From assembly GCA_013399695.1 (NCBI GenBank), contig VXAU01004384.1:889818-953817 (forward strand): a DNA stretch of 64,000 nucleotides. The letters run 5' to 3'. The stretch's first letter is position 1. Each line of letters begins with the position of its first letter. This stretch comes from Formicarius rufipectus. Taxonomy: Eukaryota > Chordata > Aves > Passeriformes > Formicariidae. This document shows positions 37,673 to 49,500 of the stretch, in pieces. Both the position numbers and the translations under genes were made by a program. Under the pieces are notes generated by a model, which was not told the DNA's origin, made no database searches, and was given only the letters and a program-made list of their open reading frames with translations.

Positions 37673-39612
37673 TTTTGGGCTGATGGTAATATGACTGTTT
37701 ATTTGAAAAGGTACCAGTAACTTCTTTGAAATATAAAGCTATAAAATGATGCTTTCAGAACCATACAGTTCTCTTTTATACCCTCAGTATTTCAATTGTA
37801 TTTGCAAATTTGACAGTCCTCTTGCTACCCTCCATGTCATTAGTAATCCTTTATTCCTTTTTGTTAATGGCAGATAGAGTGTACCTTGCTAAGAAGCTAA
37901 CTTTGTACTTATTTAATGCTCCTACTTGTGGTCATTAAAATGACATGTTATATTGTAGCACTTTATTGCAGGAAGAAGAGAATGTGGATTCATTGTATAA
38001 CATTTGTTAATTTCAAAATGCCAAGACTGATCTTAAGAGAAACTAACTGATTGTTAATTGATTTGTATTGCTTAGACAACAATGTGCTGGAAGAAAGATT
38101 GAGATTAAAAACACTCTACATTAAAATTGGTAATATAAAATATGAACCATTTCAAAATTATCCTATGATGTACAGGAATGCCTTCTTAAGGAACTAACGT
38201 TTTACCATTAGAAATGTCTGATTTGCTTTTGCCAGAGTTCCCTTGCTGTCCCTTGGCCAAGCCACTATAGGAGGAGGTGCCCTGAGTCACATCTATTATC
38301 CTATCTACTCACCCTCATGCTGTCCTGAAGGAACTTCTTCAGTAGATTACTGTGGGATGGGGGGATCCAACCGCCCCTTGTTCACGACGGCATTTCTTGG
38401 CCACAAGGGCTCTTAGCCATATGCAAAACTAGAAAAATAACTCAGTCTTCATTAGTTCTTAAAATGAAGCTTGTGTAGAAATACTTTTCTGGATGCTAAA
38501 CTTGCATCACTTAATCTGTTTGCAAGATTCCTGCATCTGTTTTGTACTGAGATGGCCAAACATTCTCCACTGTCATGACCCAATTCTTCCTGTTTGGGGA
38601 GGACATCATAATGTGTGCACTCCTGTTAACAGAAGCTATTTACAAGGGGAAAATATCTAAAAATCATAGCGGGTTATCATTTGGAAATATTCATTACAGA
38701 ACAGAGAAGTCTCACCTTTTTTTTTTTTCAGATGCCAGCAGACAGTTGTGGTTCTAACAAGCATGTGGCTGCTCTGTCTCCACAGTAAAGAAAACCCATC
38801 TGCTCCAAAGTACATATAAGCCTTTGTAAACAACCGTGCTTTACTCCACCATAACTCCTGGTAACACTTCCCTGGGAGTAGAGACAAAACAGAAAATACT
38901 GTATTAGTAAAATACAAAAAGCATAAAAAAAATTTAGTGTATCAACAGCATGACACCTGCAATCTGCATCCAGAAACTACACCAGTTCTGTAAAATACAC
39001 TACATGCGGGTATCTCTGACCCCACCACAGAAAAGCAAACACTCATAAATCAAAAAAGCTTGTTTTTCAAACCAACAGGTAAAGTACAGGAGGAAGAATA
39101 TGTAAACCTTTATATAAACCAGAAGGCAGTTTAAATAGAGCTGGAACTTCCAATAATGCGCTGTCAGTGTGCGACTGCCACGTGTTCAGTGTTTAGTGTA
39201 CCTGGGAAATTTGTTTAGCACTTTGGAAAGGATAAATTAATTCTTTCTGGCAAGTTATAGATGTTTTCTCTGTAAGGAAAAGTGTGTTAGGAGGTTTTTA
39301 TTTTTTTAAGAAAAAAATACACTATCAGAGCTCATGCATATTAAAAAAATCTGTTTGCAGTTCAAGGCTAAAGAAAGGAATGTTCTCCAGAGGTTCCCCC
39401 TACTGATTAATGACCAACAGTTCTGATAAATTCCCCCCCCACCATAAAGGTAATTTCATACTGGTTTTCACTATGCATTCTTTAATGAAAGCTAGCGTGT
39501 TTTTCCATTCAGTAATTCTGTTAAAGTTCTCAGCACTTTTTTTCTTTCTTCTTTTTTTTTTTTACTTGTTGTATTATTTTCAAATATCATTCTGTCAAAG
39601 TTTGTGTACATT

Positions 39613-39618
39613 AATAAA
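39613..39618 (+). terminator. ZNF827: Distal poly(A) signal AATAAA
   Basis: A perfect hexamer in TTAATAAAAATTTGTATTG, 2.97 kb after the stop, with T/G-rich sequence following (AGCTTTTTGC, GGTCATTTTG). It is the best candidate for the main ZNF827 3' end. Confidence 0.6.
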
Positions 39619-39753
39619 AATTTGTATTGTATAAAGCTTTTTGCATTATAAGGCTGTACAGGGTCATTTTGACAGTAACTGGTATATTTCTTTGCATCTT
39701 ATGTTGCATTGCCAATTTCTAGTGTATCCAGTTTGGAAGTACAATATACTCTA

Positions 39754-39759
39754 ATTAAA
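39754..39759 (+). terminator. ZNF827: Alternative distal poly(A) signal ATTAAA
   Basis: A common variant hexamer followed within 20-50 nt by a strong T/G-rich element (TTCTTGTTTCTTTTTGG). It could serve as the final cleavage signal instead of the one at 39613. Confidence 0.45.
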
Positions 39760-40857
39760 AAGGTTGGCTATATTCTTGTTTCTTTTTGGTTTTCCTTCCT
39801 CTCTTTTTTTAATGTTAAATACATTTAGAGATGGAGGCAAAGAGAAAAGCTTCTCCTACAAGACAAGAAGATGTGATGAAAAAAGGGAAGATGACTGAAA
39901 CTGAAAAATTGGTTATGACTACTGATGAAGAAATACAGTCCTAGGATGGCTCCAGGACTTCACTGTGTGGTCTCTGCTTGTACCAACCTTCCAGGCCCGT
40001 CTGCAAGAGGGATAATGCCTCTGCTGAGCACTCTGATCAGTCATGCACTTCATAAAAAGCAGATTCTTAAGCAGTAATTCAGTGAAACTTGCCTTGTCTG
40101 GAAGTGTCCCCAGTGAAATCAGGAACTTTCTTTAAAGAGGAGCTACACAGAGAATAAAAGAGCATGGTGCACTACAACACTGTAGAGGAAAACCTACTTT
40201 TTTTTTTTGTAAAACTATCATGTATTCATTTTATCAGCACTTTAGAAAAGCCTTTTTTTTCCCCAAAGATTAATGAAATAATTAAAATGCATGGAGGATA
40301 CTAAAACCCTAACAGCAGACAGATTTCTGAGAACCAAAGGTACATTGAGTCCACTGAACAAGAAAAGATAGTCCAACTTCCTTTTACGAAGTTGAGTATT
40401 TAAATAATACTAACCAAAGAAAAAAAATAATCTGGGTATCCACTAGATAAAAACTAGCCTGCAATAAATGAATGTTGACACTAAATACATGTGGGCTGCC
40501 CTTTGCCCTCAGTTAGGGCAGTGTTAAGTTGTAAGCATTTGAAAAATTCTTACAGTTCTTTCTGCTGGGGTGTGGATACTAATTTTTAGGTCCTCTCCCT
40601 GTACCTTGTACATGGTGCTGTAAATAGCTTGGGTGTTGAAATCCATTATTCCTCTTTTGCTGGTGACTGCTTAGGTGAAGGAAAACTTGGACACAGTAAG
40701 TCATTTTTCAAGAAGAGGTGGTCCGTCTCACTCTCTTCTTGCACTGTAATAGAAAATACACAGTGAAACTCTAGGTGAAGTTTTTTGCACTAGACATAAA
40801 TAGCTATCCCAGGAACTAAAAAATGATCATGTAAATCATGCCCACAACAGCTACAGA

Positions 40858-41001
40858 TGCCCCATCCCTGGAGGTGTTGGTCAGGATGGACAGGGCTCTG
40901 AGCAACCTGGTCTAGTGGAAGGTGTCCCTGCCCATGGCAAGGGGATTGGAACTGGATGATCTTTAGAGGTCCCTTCCAACCCAAACCATCCTATGACTCC
41001 A
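40858..41001 (+). repeat. CR1 LINE 3' fragment
   Basis: The motif order CCATCCCTGGAGGTGTTGG, GGACAGGGCTCTGAGCAACC, GGTGTCCCTGCCCATGGCA, GGAACTGGATGATCTTTAG and CCCTTCCAACCCAAACCATC is the classic avian CR1 3' region, in sense orientation. It ends CCTATGACTCCAT, a decayed form of the terminal repeat. Confidence 0.93.
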
Positions 41002-42715
41002 TAAAGAAATGGCTTAATTAAGTTCTAAATCACCAAAATCAGACTGCAGAATTACTTAAGCTGTACTGAATTATCCTGACTGCCTAAGCAGTCAGTTAGC
41101 AGTTAAGTGCAAGCCTTGTAGCTCCCAGCCCTTGTGTCTTATGATAAACTTTGGGGCTCAGGCCCAATCTTAACTAAACCATAAACCATCCACGAGCAAT
41201 TAGCCTCTCCAGTTTTATAATCTGACAGAAAACCCCTACATGCACCCAACCAGTGGTACTGGTGTCACATGCTGATATGCCATAAAGAGCCGCTGTCCTT
41301 TGCAGCAGGGGGCTTTAACATGGTTGTAGACTGCACAATTTTAATCAATTAACTTTCCCTAGGTTGTCTTTTCTGATACATATACCAATATATATGTGTG
41401 ATTATAGAAAATAGCAGTTGTTGTACTGACCCTTACAGGAAAATAAGTGCCCTGTTTTCATTCTGAATCTACAGACATATGTTATGTTTAAAATTAACTT
41501 AAAATTTATATGTTTTTCAAGCAGAATTATTTCTTACAATCCTACATGTGCCATATTCATTATGAGCCCAGCAGGACAAGGCTTAAGGGAGACTTTGGAG
41601 GTGAAAAAACCCAAAACAACAAACCTACAATTTTCAGTAACACTTCACTGTAGAGAGGGATGGTCTACTGTACGAGGGATGGCATCATTTATGCAGAGCC
41701 ATGTTTTAAGATACATGTTGTGTTAAGAGTACATCAGTTACACTCCTAACAGAGAGATATCTGCATTATATCACCCACCATCATATCTGCTGCTAATTGG
41801 CCTCCTTGTTGACAAGTCCCAGCAGCAAGGTTAAGTACTGGCTGTAAAAGCAATCTCGCCTCTTGCCCAAAGGGTCAGAGCTCAGGCCCACCAGGCAGGA
41901 GCCTGTTCAGCCTCTTCCCTACTATATATTTTCTGAGAGCTAATAAAACACCAGTGCAATCACTCCTACCCGGAGGTCTGGTGGCCTCTATGCTATCTGT
42001 GGAGATGCAGCAATTGGTATGTCATCTTCCCAGCATAGAGGTACCCGAGTAGTCTGCAGGGGAAAAGGCATCATCTTTTGCACCAAAGTTTCAGAAAATC
42101 CCAGAGAGGCACTTAAACAATCCCTGCAGTGACAGCTAACCTTGGAAAGGGGGCAGCCAAAGCCTGAGTGTCCAGCAGATGCCATTGAAAAAGGGTTTAG
42201 TAGCCCATGCCCCGTCAAAGGTCTTCAAGGCCACTTGTCTTGACCAAGCAAATCCACTAAGTGCTTTTAGAAAATCTTGGCCTAAAAATCCTGGTGAGGG
42301 GTTGCAGGGAGCAGCCTGCTGCCTGAGTCCCCTGAAGGGATCACCGGCTGGAGCAGGGCACTGCTGGAACCAAGCCAGTCAGGATGAACTCAGACATCAT
42401 ACGTGTCTTGGCAAACCCAGGCTGGGTTAACAGGTTACATCTGTACCAAAGACCAGGATTTTATTTGGCTGTTGGGAACACAACACTGTGTATCCCAGGA
42501 AGCCATCCAGTCGCCAGATACCAGGCAATACATCAGAAATGCAGCTGCTGGCCTTCCACATGTGTACAACAGCTGTCTTTGACCAACCAGGCAGATTTAC
42601 ATGTATGACTGACCATTTTAAAATAGAAAAGATAAAAGAAAAAGGTAACACAGCTGGAGCTGAGCAGTAGGAGGAGTTGGGGGGGACAGACCAACTGGAA
42701 ATGTTTCATTAAGTT

Positions 42716-42759
42716 AAAAAAAAAAGAAACAAAACAACCCCAAAAAAAACCCCAACAAC
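42716..42759. repeat. A/C-rich low-complexity tract
   Basis: A tract built of A runs and CAAAA/CCCC blocks. It is roughly complementary to the T/G-rich tract at 42874-42917. Confidence 0.8.
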
Positions 42760-42873
42760 TGTACAGCAGAAGAGCATAAAGTGATAGTCTGGCACCTTTT
42801 TTGTAGCCTGTGGAAGCCTCTGTAGCCTATTGCCCTACTTTAAAATAGAAGAGTGCTTTCCACACTAGGAGGT

Positions 42874-42917
42874 GTTTTTTCTTTTGTTTGGTTTGTTTGG
42901 GTTTTTTTGTTTGTTTC
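42874..42917. repeat. T/G-rich low-complexity tract
   Basis: A tract built of GTTTG and T-run units (TTTTGTTTGGTTTGTTTGGG). It is the approximate reverse complement of the flanking A/C-rich tracts. Confidence 0.8.
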
Positions 42918-42968
42918 ATTTCCCTTCCCTGTGACCATGATTAAAATGCAACATATGGCATAACTCTG

Positions 42969-43017
42969 AAAAAAAAAATAAAAAAGTAAAACAAAAAAAA
43001 CAACCACACAAAACCCC
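42969..43017. repeat. Second A/C-rich low-complexity tract
   Basis: A runs broken by C and T, ending CCACACAAAACCCC. It is similar in composition to 42716-42759. Confidence 0.8.
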
Positions 43018-44726
43018 TTTTTTCAGTTTAGGCTACAGCAATGAAAGACTTCAAGTTCCTGTAGTATTCTCTGCTTGTTTGCATTTAGTTCTGCTCTACT
43101 TTACTTTTCAGATCTCTACTTTCTATCACATACCTTTTTATTTCCAGCACCTCTCAGACAGCATTTCACTGGAAGTGTAAAACCTGGATTGTTACTCTTC
43201 TGGGAAGGTGCCTGTTTAAATAAAAAAGAGAAAAATTCTCTCACTGAGCCCCTAGACCTTCATGCCAATGTTTGCAGCACAGCCTAAAGTGACCAAACCC
43301 AAAAATAGTCCTCGCTTTCTGGCTGGTCAAAAAAGCATCAAATACTTTCTTGATTCTCTCCCTGTTATTTCAGACTGGAATGTTCATTCACATGCCAGAC
43401 CAAAGAATTTGTTTTTTAACAGATTTAGCAGGAAGCCAGTTGGGAGGGTCAAAGCTGTAACTAACGTGCTCACACACAGTTGAGTAGGACTCTAGAACCA
43501 TAAATTGCAGGACTGCACGAAGGAATGGGAGTGTGTTTTCCCCAGTTTGCTCCCACTGCCTCCTTAAGCACAGTGCCACAGATAATCAGATGAGCCTGAT
43601 CTAGCCCCTTCTCAGGACAGGCACCTCCACACCATCACATCCTGAATAGTGCCACACACACAGAGGTTGTCTGGGGACTGGGAATAAGTGGTCCTTGAAG
43701 ATAAAGCAAAAAGTCATTTGGCTTCCTTGTAGGACAAACTTCTCTAAAACTGTGTGAGTAGTATAATGCAGAATTTCTTGACAGAATCAGTAAAATAAAT
43801 TATGAGAAACTATACATGTCTTTTATTCCTTGACTGCAGGGATCATCATTTCCCTGATACCTAGACTTTCAGTACACAGTGTACAATTGCATTCCATCAC
43901 AGTTAGAAGTAGTAGTTTTTTTAGCAATAAAAATCATAATCTTTTTTTCCTGAAAATAAGAAAAAATTTAAATGGTATGGGACTATAAGTACAGGTAAAC
44001 AGTTGCAGGAGAGCTCCTTCCATCAGTACATTTCTGAAATAATATGCATACATCGGTAGCTGTCACTCATGCCAGTGACACTTAAAATGTACCAGAGTAG
44101 CTCTATCCACAGGTGTTACCAGAGCAATGCCCATTTGCACTGTGAATATTTAGTAAGGATGCATTAAGACTTCATGTTTTTATACTTATAGCTACCTATT
44201 TTTAATGAGACTGCATACCTAAAACTTAAGGAAAAGATCTAAATACAATGTGAATGTGATTTAAAAACATGCATGCATCTTTTAAATTGAAACTTCTATT
44301 AAAAATAAATAAGATCCAGTTATATGGTGTACTGTGCTAAGATTGCACTTTTACCAGTCAAGTTTTAGTCTTACTCAAAGTGACAGATTTCTCTAAGATA
44401 GACAGAGCCAGGAAGTTCAGCCCTCCAGCTACACAAAGCAGGAAAATATAATTAAGGGTGCATTTAAGCACTTCCCAAAATTGGGGTCCCACATTTTACG
44501 GATAAATGTATTTCATAGACTCATTAGGCTTGGAAAAGACCTCCAAGATCATCAAGTCCAGCCACTGACCAAACACCACCATGCCAACTAAGCCACAGCA
44601 CCAAGTGCCACGTCCGGTGATTTCTTGAACACTTCCAGTGATGGAACTGCCTTTCAGGGAGTTGTAAAGAGCAATGAGGGCTCCCCTGAGGCTCTGTTTC
44701 TCCAGACTAAACAATCCCAGCTCCCT

Positions 44727-45053
44727 GAGCTACTCCTCCTAGGATTTACTCTCCAGACCCTTCCCCAGCTCTGCTATCCTTCTCTGAACATGCTCCAGCA
44801 ACTCAAATATCTTTCCTGTATTGAGGGGCCCAAAGCTGGACACAGCATTTGTGGTGTGGCCTTGCGGAGGAGACTCGCTGCCCTGGTTCTGCTGGCCACA
44901 CTAATTTTTATACACACCAGACTGCCAGTGACATTCTTGGTCACCCGGGCACACTGCTGGCTCACATCCAGCACAGCCAGGTCATTTCCTGCTGGGCCAC
45001 TTTCCAGCTACCCTCTCCCCAGCCTGTAGTGCTGCATGGGGATGTTGTGACCC
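44727..45053. repeat. Left copy of 327-bp direct duplication inside CR1
   Basis: The copy begins GAGCTACTCCTCCTAGG and ends GATGTTGTGACCC immediately before the N. By eye it differs from the right copy at three bases: 44868, 44877 and 44896. Confidence 0.95.
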
Positions 45054-45054
45054 N
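45054..45054. other. Single N (assembly gap or join)
   Basis: The only ambiguous base in the window. It sits exactly between two near-identical 327-bp copies, which is typical of two contig ends joined without merging their overlap. Confidence 0.95.
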
Positions 45055-45381
45055 GAGCTACTCCTCCTAGGATTTACTCTCCAGACCCTTCCCCAGCTCT
45101 GCTATCCTTCTCTGAACATGCTCCAGCAACTCAAATATCTTTCCTGTATTGAGGGGCCCAAAGCTGGACACAGCATTTGTGGTGTGGCCTTGCGGGGGAG
45201 ACTCACTGCCCTGGTTCTGCTGGTCACACTAATTTTTATACACACCAGACTGCCAGTGACATTCTTGGTCACCCGGGCACACTGCTGGCTCACATCCAGC
45301 ACAGCCAGGTCATTTCCTGCTGGGCCACTTTCCAGCTACCCTCTCCCCAGCCTGTAGTGCTGCATGGGGATGTTGTGACCC
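45055..45381. repeat. Right copy of 327-bp direct duplication inside CR1
   Basis: The copy starts at the base after the N and ends GATGTTGTGACCC at 45381. From there the CR1 sequence continues normally. It differs from the left copy at 45196, 45205 and 45224. Confidence 0.95.
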
Positions 45382-46555
45382 AAGGGCAGGGCCCAGCACT
45401 TTGCCTTACTGAACCTCATACCACTGGCCTCAGTCTAACAATCCAGCCTGTCCAGATCCCTCTGTGGAGCCCTCCTGTCCTCCAGCAGATCAACACTCCC
45501 ACTCAACTTAGTGTCATCTGCAAACTTGCTGAGAGTGCCCTTGATCCCCTTGTCCAGATCATCAATAAAGATATAAAACAGGACTGGCCCCAGTGCCAAG
45601 CCTTGTGGGACCCCCATTAGTGACCATTCACCACCACTCTCATTTCAGACAGTTTTTAACCCAGCCAAGAGTGCATTTGTCCAGGTTGTGGGCTGCCAGC
45701 CTTTCCAGGAGGATGCTGCGAGAATTGTATCAAAAGCTTTGCTGAAGACCAGGTAGATTACACATCCACAGACTTTCCATCATCTACTAAGCCTGTCACT
45801 TGGTCATAAAAGGAGATCAGGTTTGTCAAGCAAGACCTGCCTTTCCTAAACCTGTGCTGGCTGGACCTGACCCCTTAGTTGTCCTGCATGTGCTGTGTGA
45901 TTGCACCCAAGATAATGTTCCATAACCTTCTCCAGCACCAACCAGGATCCTTCCTCCAACCCTTCTGGCAGAGAAGTGATACAGTGGCCAACCTCCAGTC
46001 ATCTGGGATCTCGCCAATGAGTTCAGACTGATGATAAATGATGCAGAGTGGCTTGGTGAGCCCTTGCACCAACTCAGTCAGTACTCTTGAATGAATTCCA
46101 TCCAGTCCCATAGACTCATGGATGTCTAAGTGGCACAGTGGGTCACTCCTTCCTCTTGGATTGCAGGGAGTCTATTCTGCTCCCCATCCCTCTCCACCAG
46201 CCCAGGGGGCCTGGGCTGTCCTGGGCATTACCAGTCTGAGGCAAAGAAGGGATTCAGTACCTCAGCCTTTTCCTTGAGGACAATATTCCTCTCTGCATCC
46301 AATAAAGATTTTTCCTTGGCCCTCCTTTTATTGTTAATGTCTTTATAAAAACACTTTTTATTATCTTTCAGAGCAGCGTCCAGATTGAGTTCTAGCTGAG
46401 CTTTCACCTTTCTAGTTCTCTCTCTACATGACCTGATGACATCCTTGTAGCCTTTCTGAGTTGTCTGCCCCATCCTCCAAAGGTCATAAATTCTGGGGTT
46501 TTTTCCCCTCCAAGTTCCAGCAAAAGCTCCCTATTCAACCAGGTTGGTCTTCTCT

Positions 46556-49500
46556 CTCATCATCACACTATTACCTTCCTGTGGCTAGTCTGTTAAAGCT
46601 AATAACTGCATATTAAATTTTAATTCATATCCAATTTCAAGAGGAAAACACTGCAAAGGGTTATTGTACGCATCTACATGTGGGTACCTACCATCTAAGG
46701 CTGTCATCTAAACCTGCTTTAACTGGGTTGGAGCAGCTCTGCTTTGTAACAGTGAGCACATCCATGTGCACTGCTCAGCTCATTTAACAAGGAATTTAAT
46801 AAGGAAAAAGGCATCCAATCATGTTTTCTTCTAAGAGCTATTTAATTAAGGTCCCTTTGCTGCTGCCATAGTAATCACATCTGACGTATTCCTAACAAGA
46901 CTGCAGAAGACGTAAGTACTTTTGATACAGAGGTAAGACCAAGTTGTCACCAAATTTGGTCTTTCCTATAAAATCTTCATATCTCCAGCCCCTTGTTCCA
47001 CAACTTACACACAAAGCCAGTATGTAAGAAGTACTTTGTTTGCTGCAGTCATACACTAAATTACCCCACACTACTTGCACTGCAAAAATAACGCTTGATT
47101 AAGCCTTCCCCAAGCTATTTTATGGGTGCAGGCCCTTGGCCACACAGTCCCATTCTGTCTGCTCTCGCCACAAGTAGAAGCCCCTCTTCACACATGTGAA
47201 TATCAGTGTGTTATGCTCCTCTGGCCCTCTTCATTTATATGAAAAGCTTATTCTGCTCACAGTTCACTTCCATGAGTGGTAAATGGGTTGACCCTGCTAG
47301 ATGAGCCTATTCATTTCTCCATTCCAGCCAGTATCCTGCTCTCAGGGTAAATGCTACTGACTAAACTTCAGCAGAAAGAATAATTTTAAGGAAAGTCCAT
47401 AAACTGGGAATGCTCAAAGGTTTCTCCCAGAAGAATGTTTTCTTGTCAGATGTGCTTTAAAAGACAATTCTGGAGCAGAATTTGTGGCTTATAACAAAAA
47501 GCATTACTGGCCATGTTCTGACCAACTGCCTTTGGATCTGGTTCCTAAAATCCCATGCATAGAGAGTTTTTCCTGAGCAATCTGCAGAAACTGGACATTT
47601 TCCACCATGATTTTTGGTTCTGTCACTGTAACAGCCAGTTCCTCAATTTTTATATTTGCCATTGGCAGCACAAGTCACATGAGTGTTGTCATTAGTTTTT
47701 GTCACCTAATTAACAGCTTGTCAAGATCCAGGCTCTCACTTGGTGGTAGAGCCTTCAAGAATCCTTCACATATAGAGAGCCAAAACAAAGCAGGTGCAGT
47801 ATGTCATATAGTTCAGAAAATGTTTCCCATTGAACTTTTTTAGCTGCCTGGGCTAGTCTAAGAGACAAATCAAGACAACTAACTTTTACTTCTAATGACC
47901 TAATAAAAATAAGGATCACCCAAAACTGTCACTGGCAGACAAGGAAAGACCAGGACTCTGATGTGCCTAGTGGGAATGTTTCCTAGCTGCCATAGGCTTG
48001 CATGGTTCAAAGCTTGCTCTTGGCAGTGCCAAATGACCAGGGACTACCTCCTCCCAAGTCATCTGCCAGTTCATGACAGGCCGAAAACTCAAAAGAAATC
48101 CCTTAGCTCTGCAGCTCTTTCTAGACACCTCAAAAAGAAAGGTTATTCACCTCTAACTCCTCTGAGATTTGCTGTCTGTACATATGTTGACACTGAATTT
48201 ACTGCGCAAACAATGAAAGCCAGAGAACTTCCACCCCAGCAGAAGTGCACATACGTTGTCTTCTCTTGCTCTATTCTTGCTGTGGGTGTGTCCAGTCTTG
48301 CTTGTCGTAACAAGCTGCAGTGTTACCAAACTCAGATCATATTACCTTGCTTTCGCAGAAAGGCTGCCAAGTCCCTCACAGACTTTCTAAAAGGGACTTT
48401 GTGAACACTTCTTTCCTGCTAACGAACAAAAGGAAAAAGCACCTGCAACACCCAATAATGCAATTTATACAGTCAGTCAAGTAAAATCTGAAATCTTATA
48501 CCATCCCAAGGAAGCATTCAACCAGAATTCTGATGGTACTCTTGTTTACCCTTCCTTTCTGGCAATAAACAAGACAGGCAACAAAGAAAGCCACCCTCAA
48601 GGAACGATTCCCTTCCACCTTTTTCAGAGGTCTTTGAAAGATCTCCCATGACTGTGGGAAACCTCCCACTCACAGACACAGGCCAGAGATTACTGTTTAG
48701 TGCAGAGATGAAAGTCTCAGCCTCCTCAACTCCAGCAGGCAATCTGGGACACTGGGCAGAGGCAGCCCAAGATAAAGCAGCAGCAGCCGGTCCACAAGCC
48801 ATCCATCTGCCCAGACCGATTCATCTGGTGGTGTTCTTGGTAATTAGCAGTTTCTTTTACTCATGGACAATCAAGCATGTCCCAGAGCCCATCCAGTCTT
48901 TGGTTCATTAAAGGGAGGACCTGAGACTAGCAATAAAACTCCAGGAATGGAGAGGCAGGAGTCTGAGACTAATCAAAGACCTGTAGGAGAGCCTGAACCC
49001 ACAACCCTTTCTCACTAGCAAGTCCACATGGCTGTGCCCTGGCAGAGCCCTAGTGGGTTTTTCGGACATGAGAGGTGTTAGAAAATAGATTAATGCAGCC
49101 TGACTAGGAAATGGGTATTGTATCCTCCATGTCTGACAGGCTGGCCCTGAAGACAAGCAAGTGTTTTTATTTAATTTATAAGGCAGGGAAGTTAACTCAG
49201 GGTACTTCCAGTTCAAAATACGGTTCTTTTTTCCTGATAACGATCAAACACTACACTGTAATTCAAACCTACATCCTGGAAAGGTGAACAGGAGACGGCC
49301 ACACCAACTGCTCAGGGCACCTGCTTCCAGTGATCTACATTCTCCCTTGCACAAATAATGTCAGGAGATGAACACCTTCTTTAAGTAATTATCCATCTTC
49401 ATCCCCTGCCTGCACATCTTGTTTTTGTCTGTGCTGCCACGGTATCATATACACTCTCAACTATACATGATTTCTTAACAAGCATGAATTAATGCAAACA

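Larger units (their letters stand above)
36648..39640 (+). other. ZNF827: ZNF827 3' UTR (extent inferred)
   Basis: The AT-rich non-coding stretch after the stop contains a (TA)7 run, an A16 tract, and AATAAA hexamers at 37667 and 39613. No splice acceptor or coding frame interrupts it. I place the end just after the distal AATAAA because that hexamer is followed by T/G-rich sequence. Use of the ATTAAA at 39754 would extend the UTR by about 140 nt. Confidence 0.6.
39780..44511. other. Intergenic region between ZNF827 and the CR1 element
   Basis: No coding exon is supported here. It contains one CR1 3' fragment at 40858-41001 and three low-complexity A/C or T/G tracts at 42.7-43.0 kb. Open frames are short and featureless. 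Confidence 0.8.
44512..46555 (-). mobile_element. CR1 LINE, 5'-truncated, with decayed ORF2 reverse transcriptase
   Basis: A non-LTR retrotransposon copy of about 2.0 kb on the minus strand (about 1.7 kb if the N-flanked duplication is removed). Its 3' end lies at the left (CATAGACTCATTAGGCTTGG, reverse complement of the CR1 terminus). Reading minus 5' to 3', 46473-46228 encodes the segment ahead of the reverse transcriptase (GQTTQKGYKDVIRSCRER). 46111-45875 encodes the start of the RT domain (GLDGIHSRVLTELV, IPDDWRLATV). 45617-45435 encodes the catalytic region, with GVPQG, GPVLFYIFIDDLDKG and FADDTKLSG (the YADD-type box as FADD). The frames are separated by shifts and stops, so the copy is inactive. 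The endonuclease end is missing. No target-site duplication could be confirmed. Confidence 0.95.

Noticed and set aside
44625..45620. Plus-strand open frames in the CR1 region
   Set aside because: They are antisense to the CR1 ORF2/3' UTR and are duplicated by the N-flanked repeat. Not genes.
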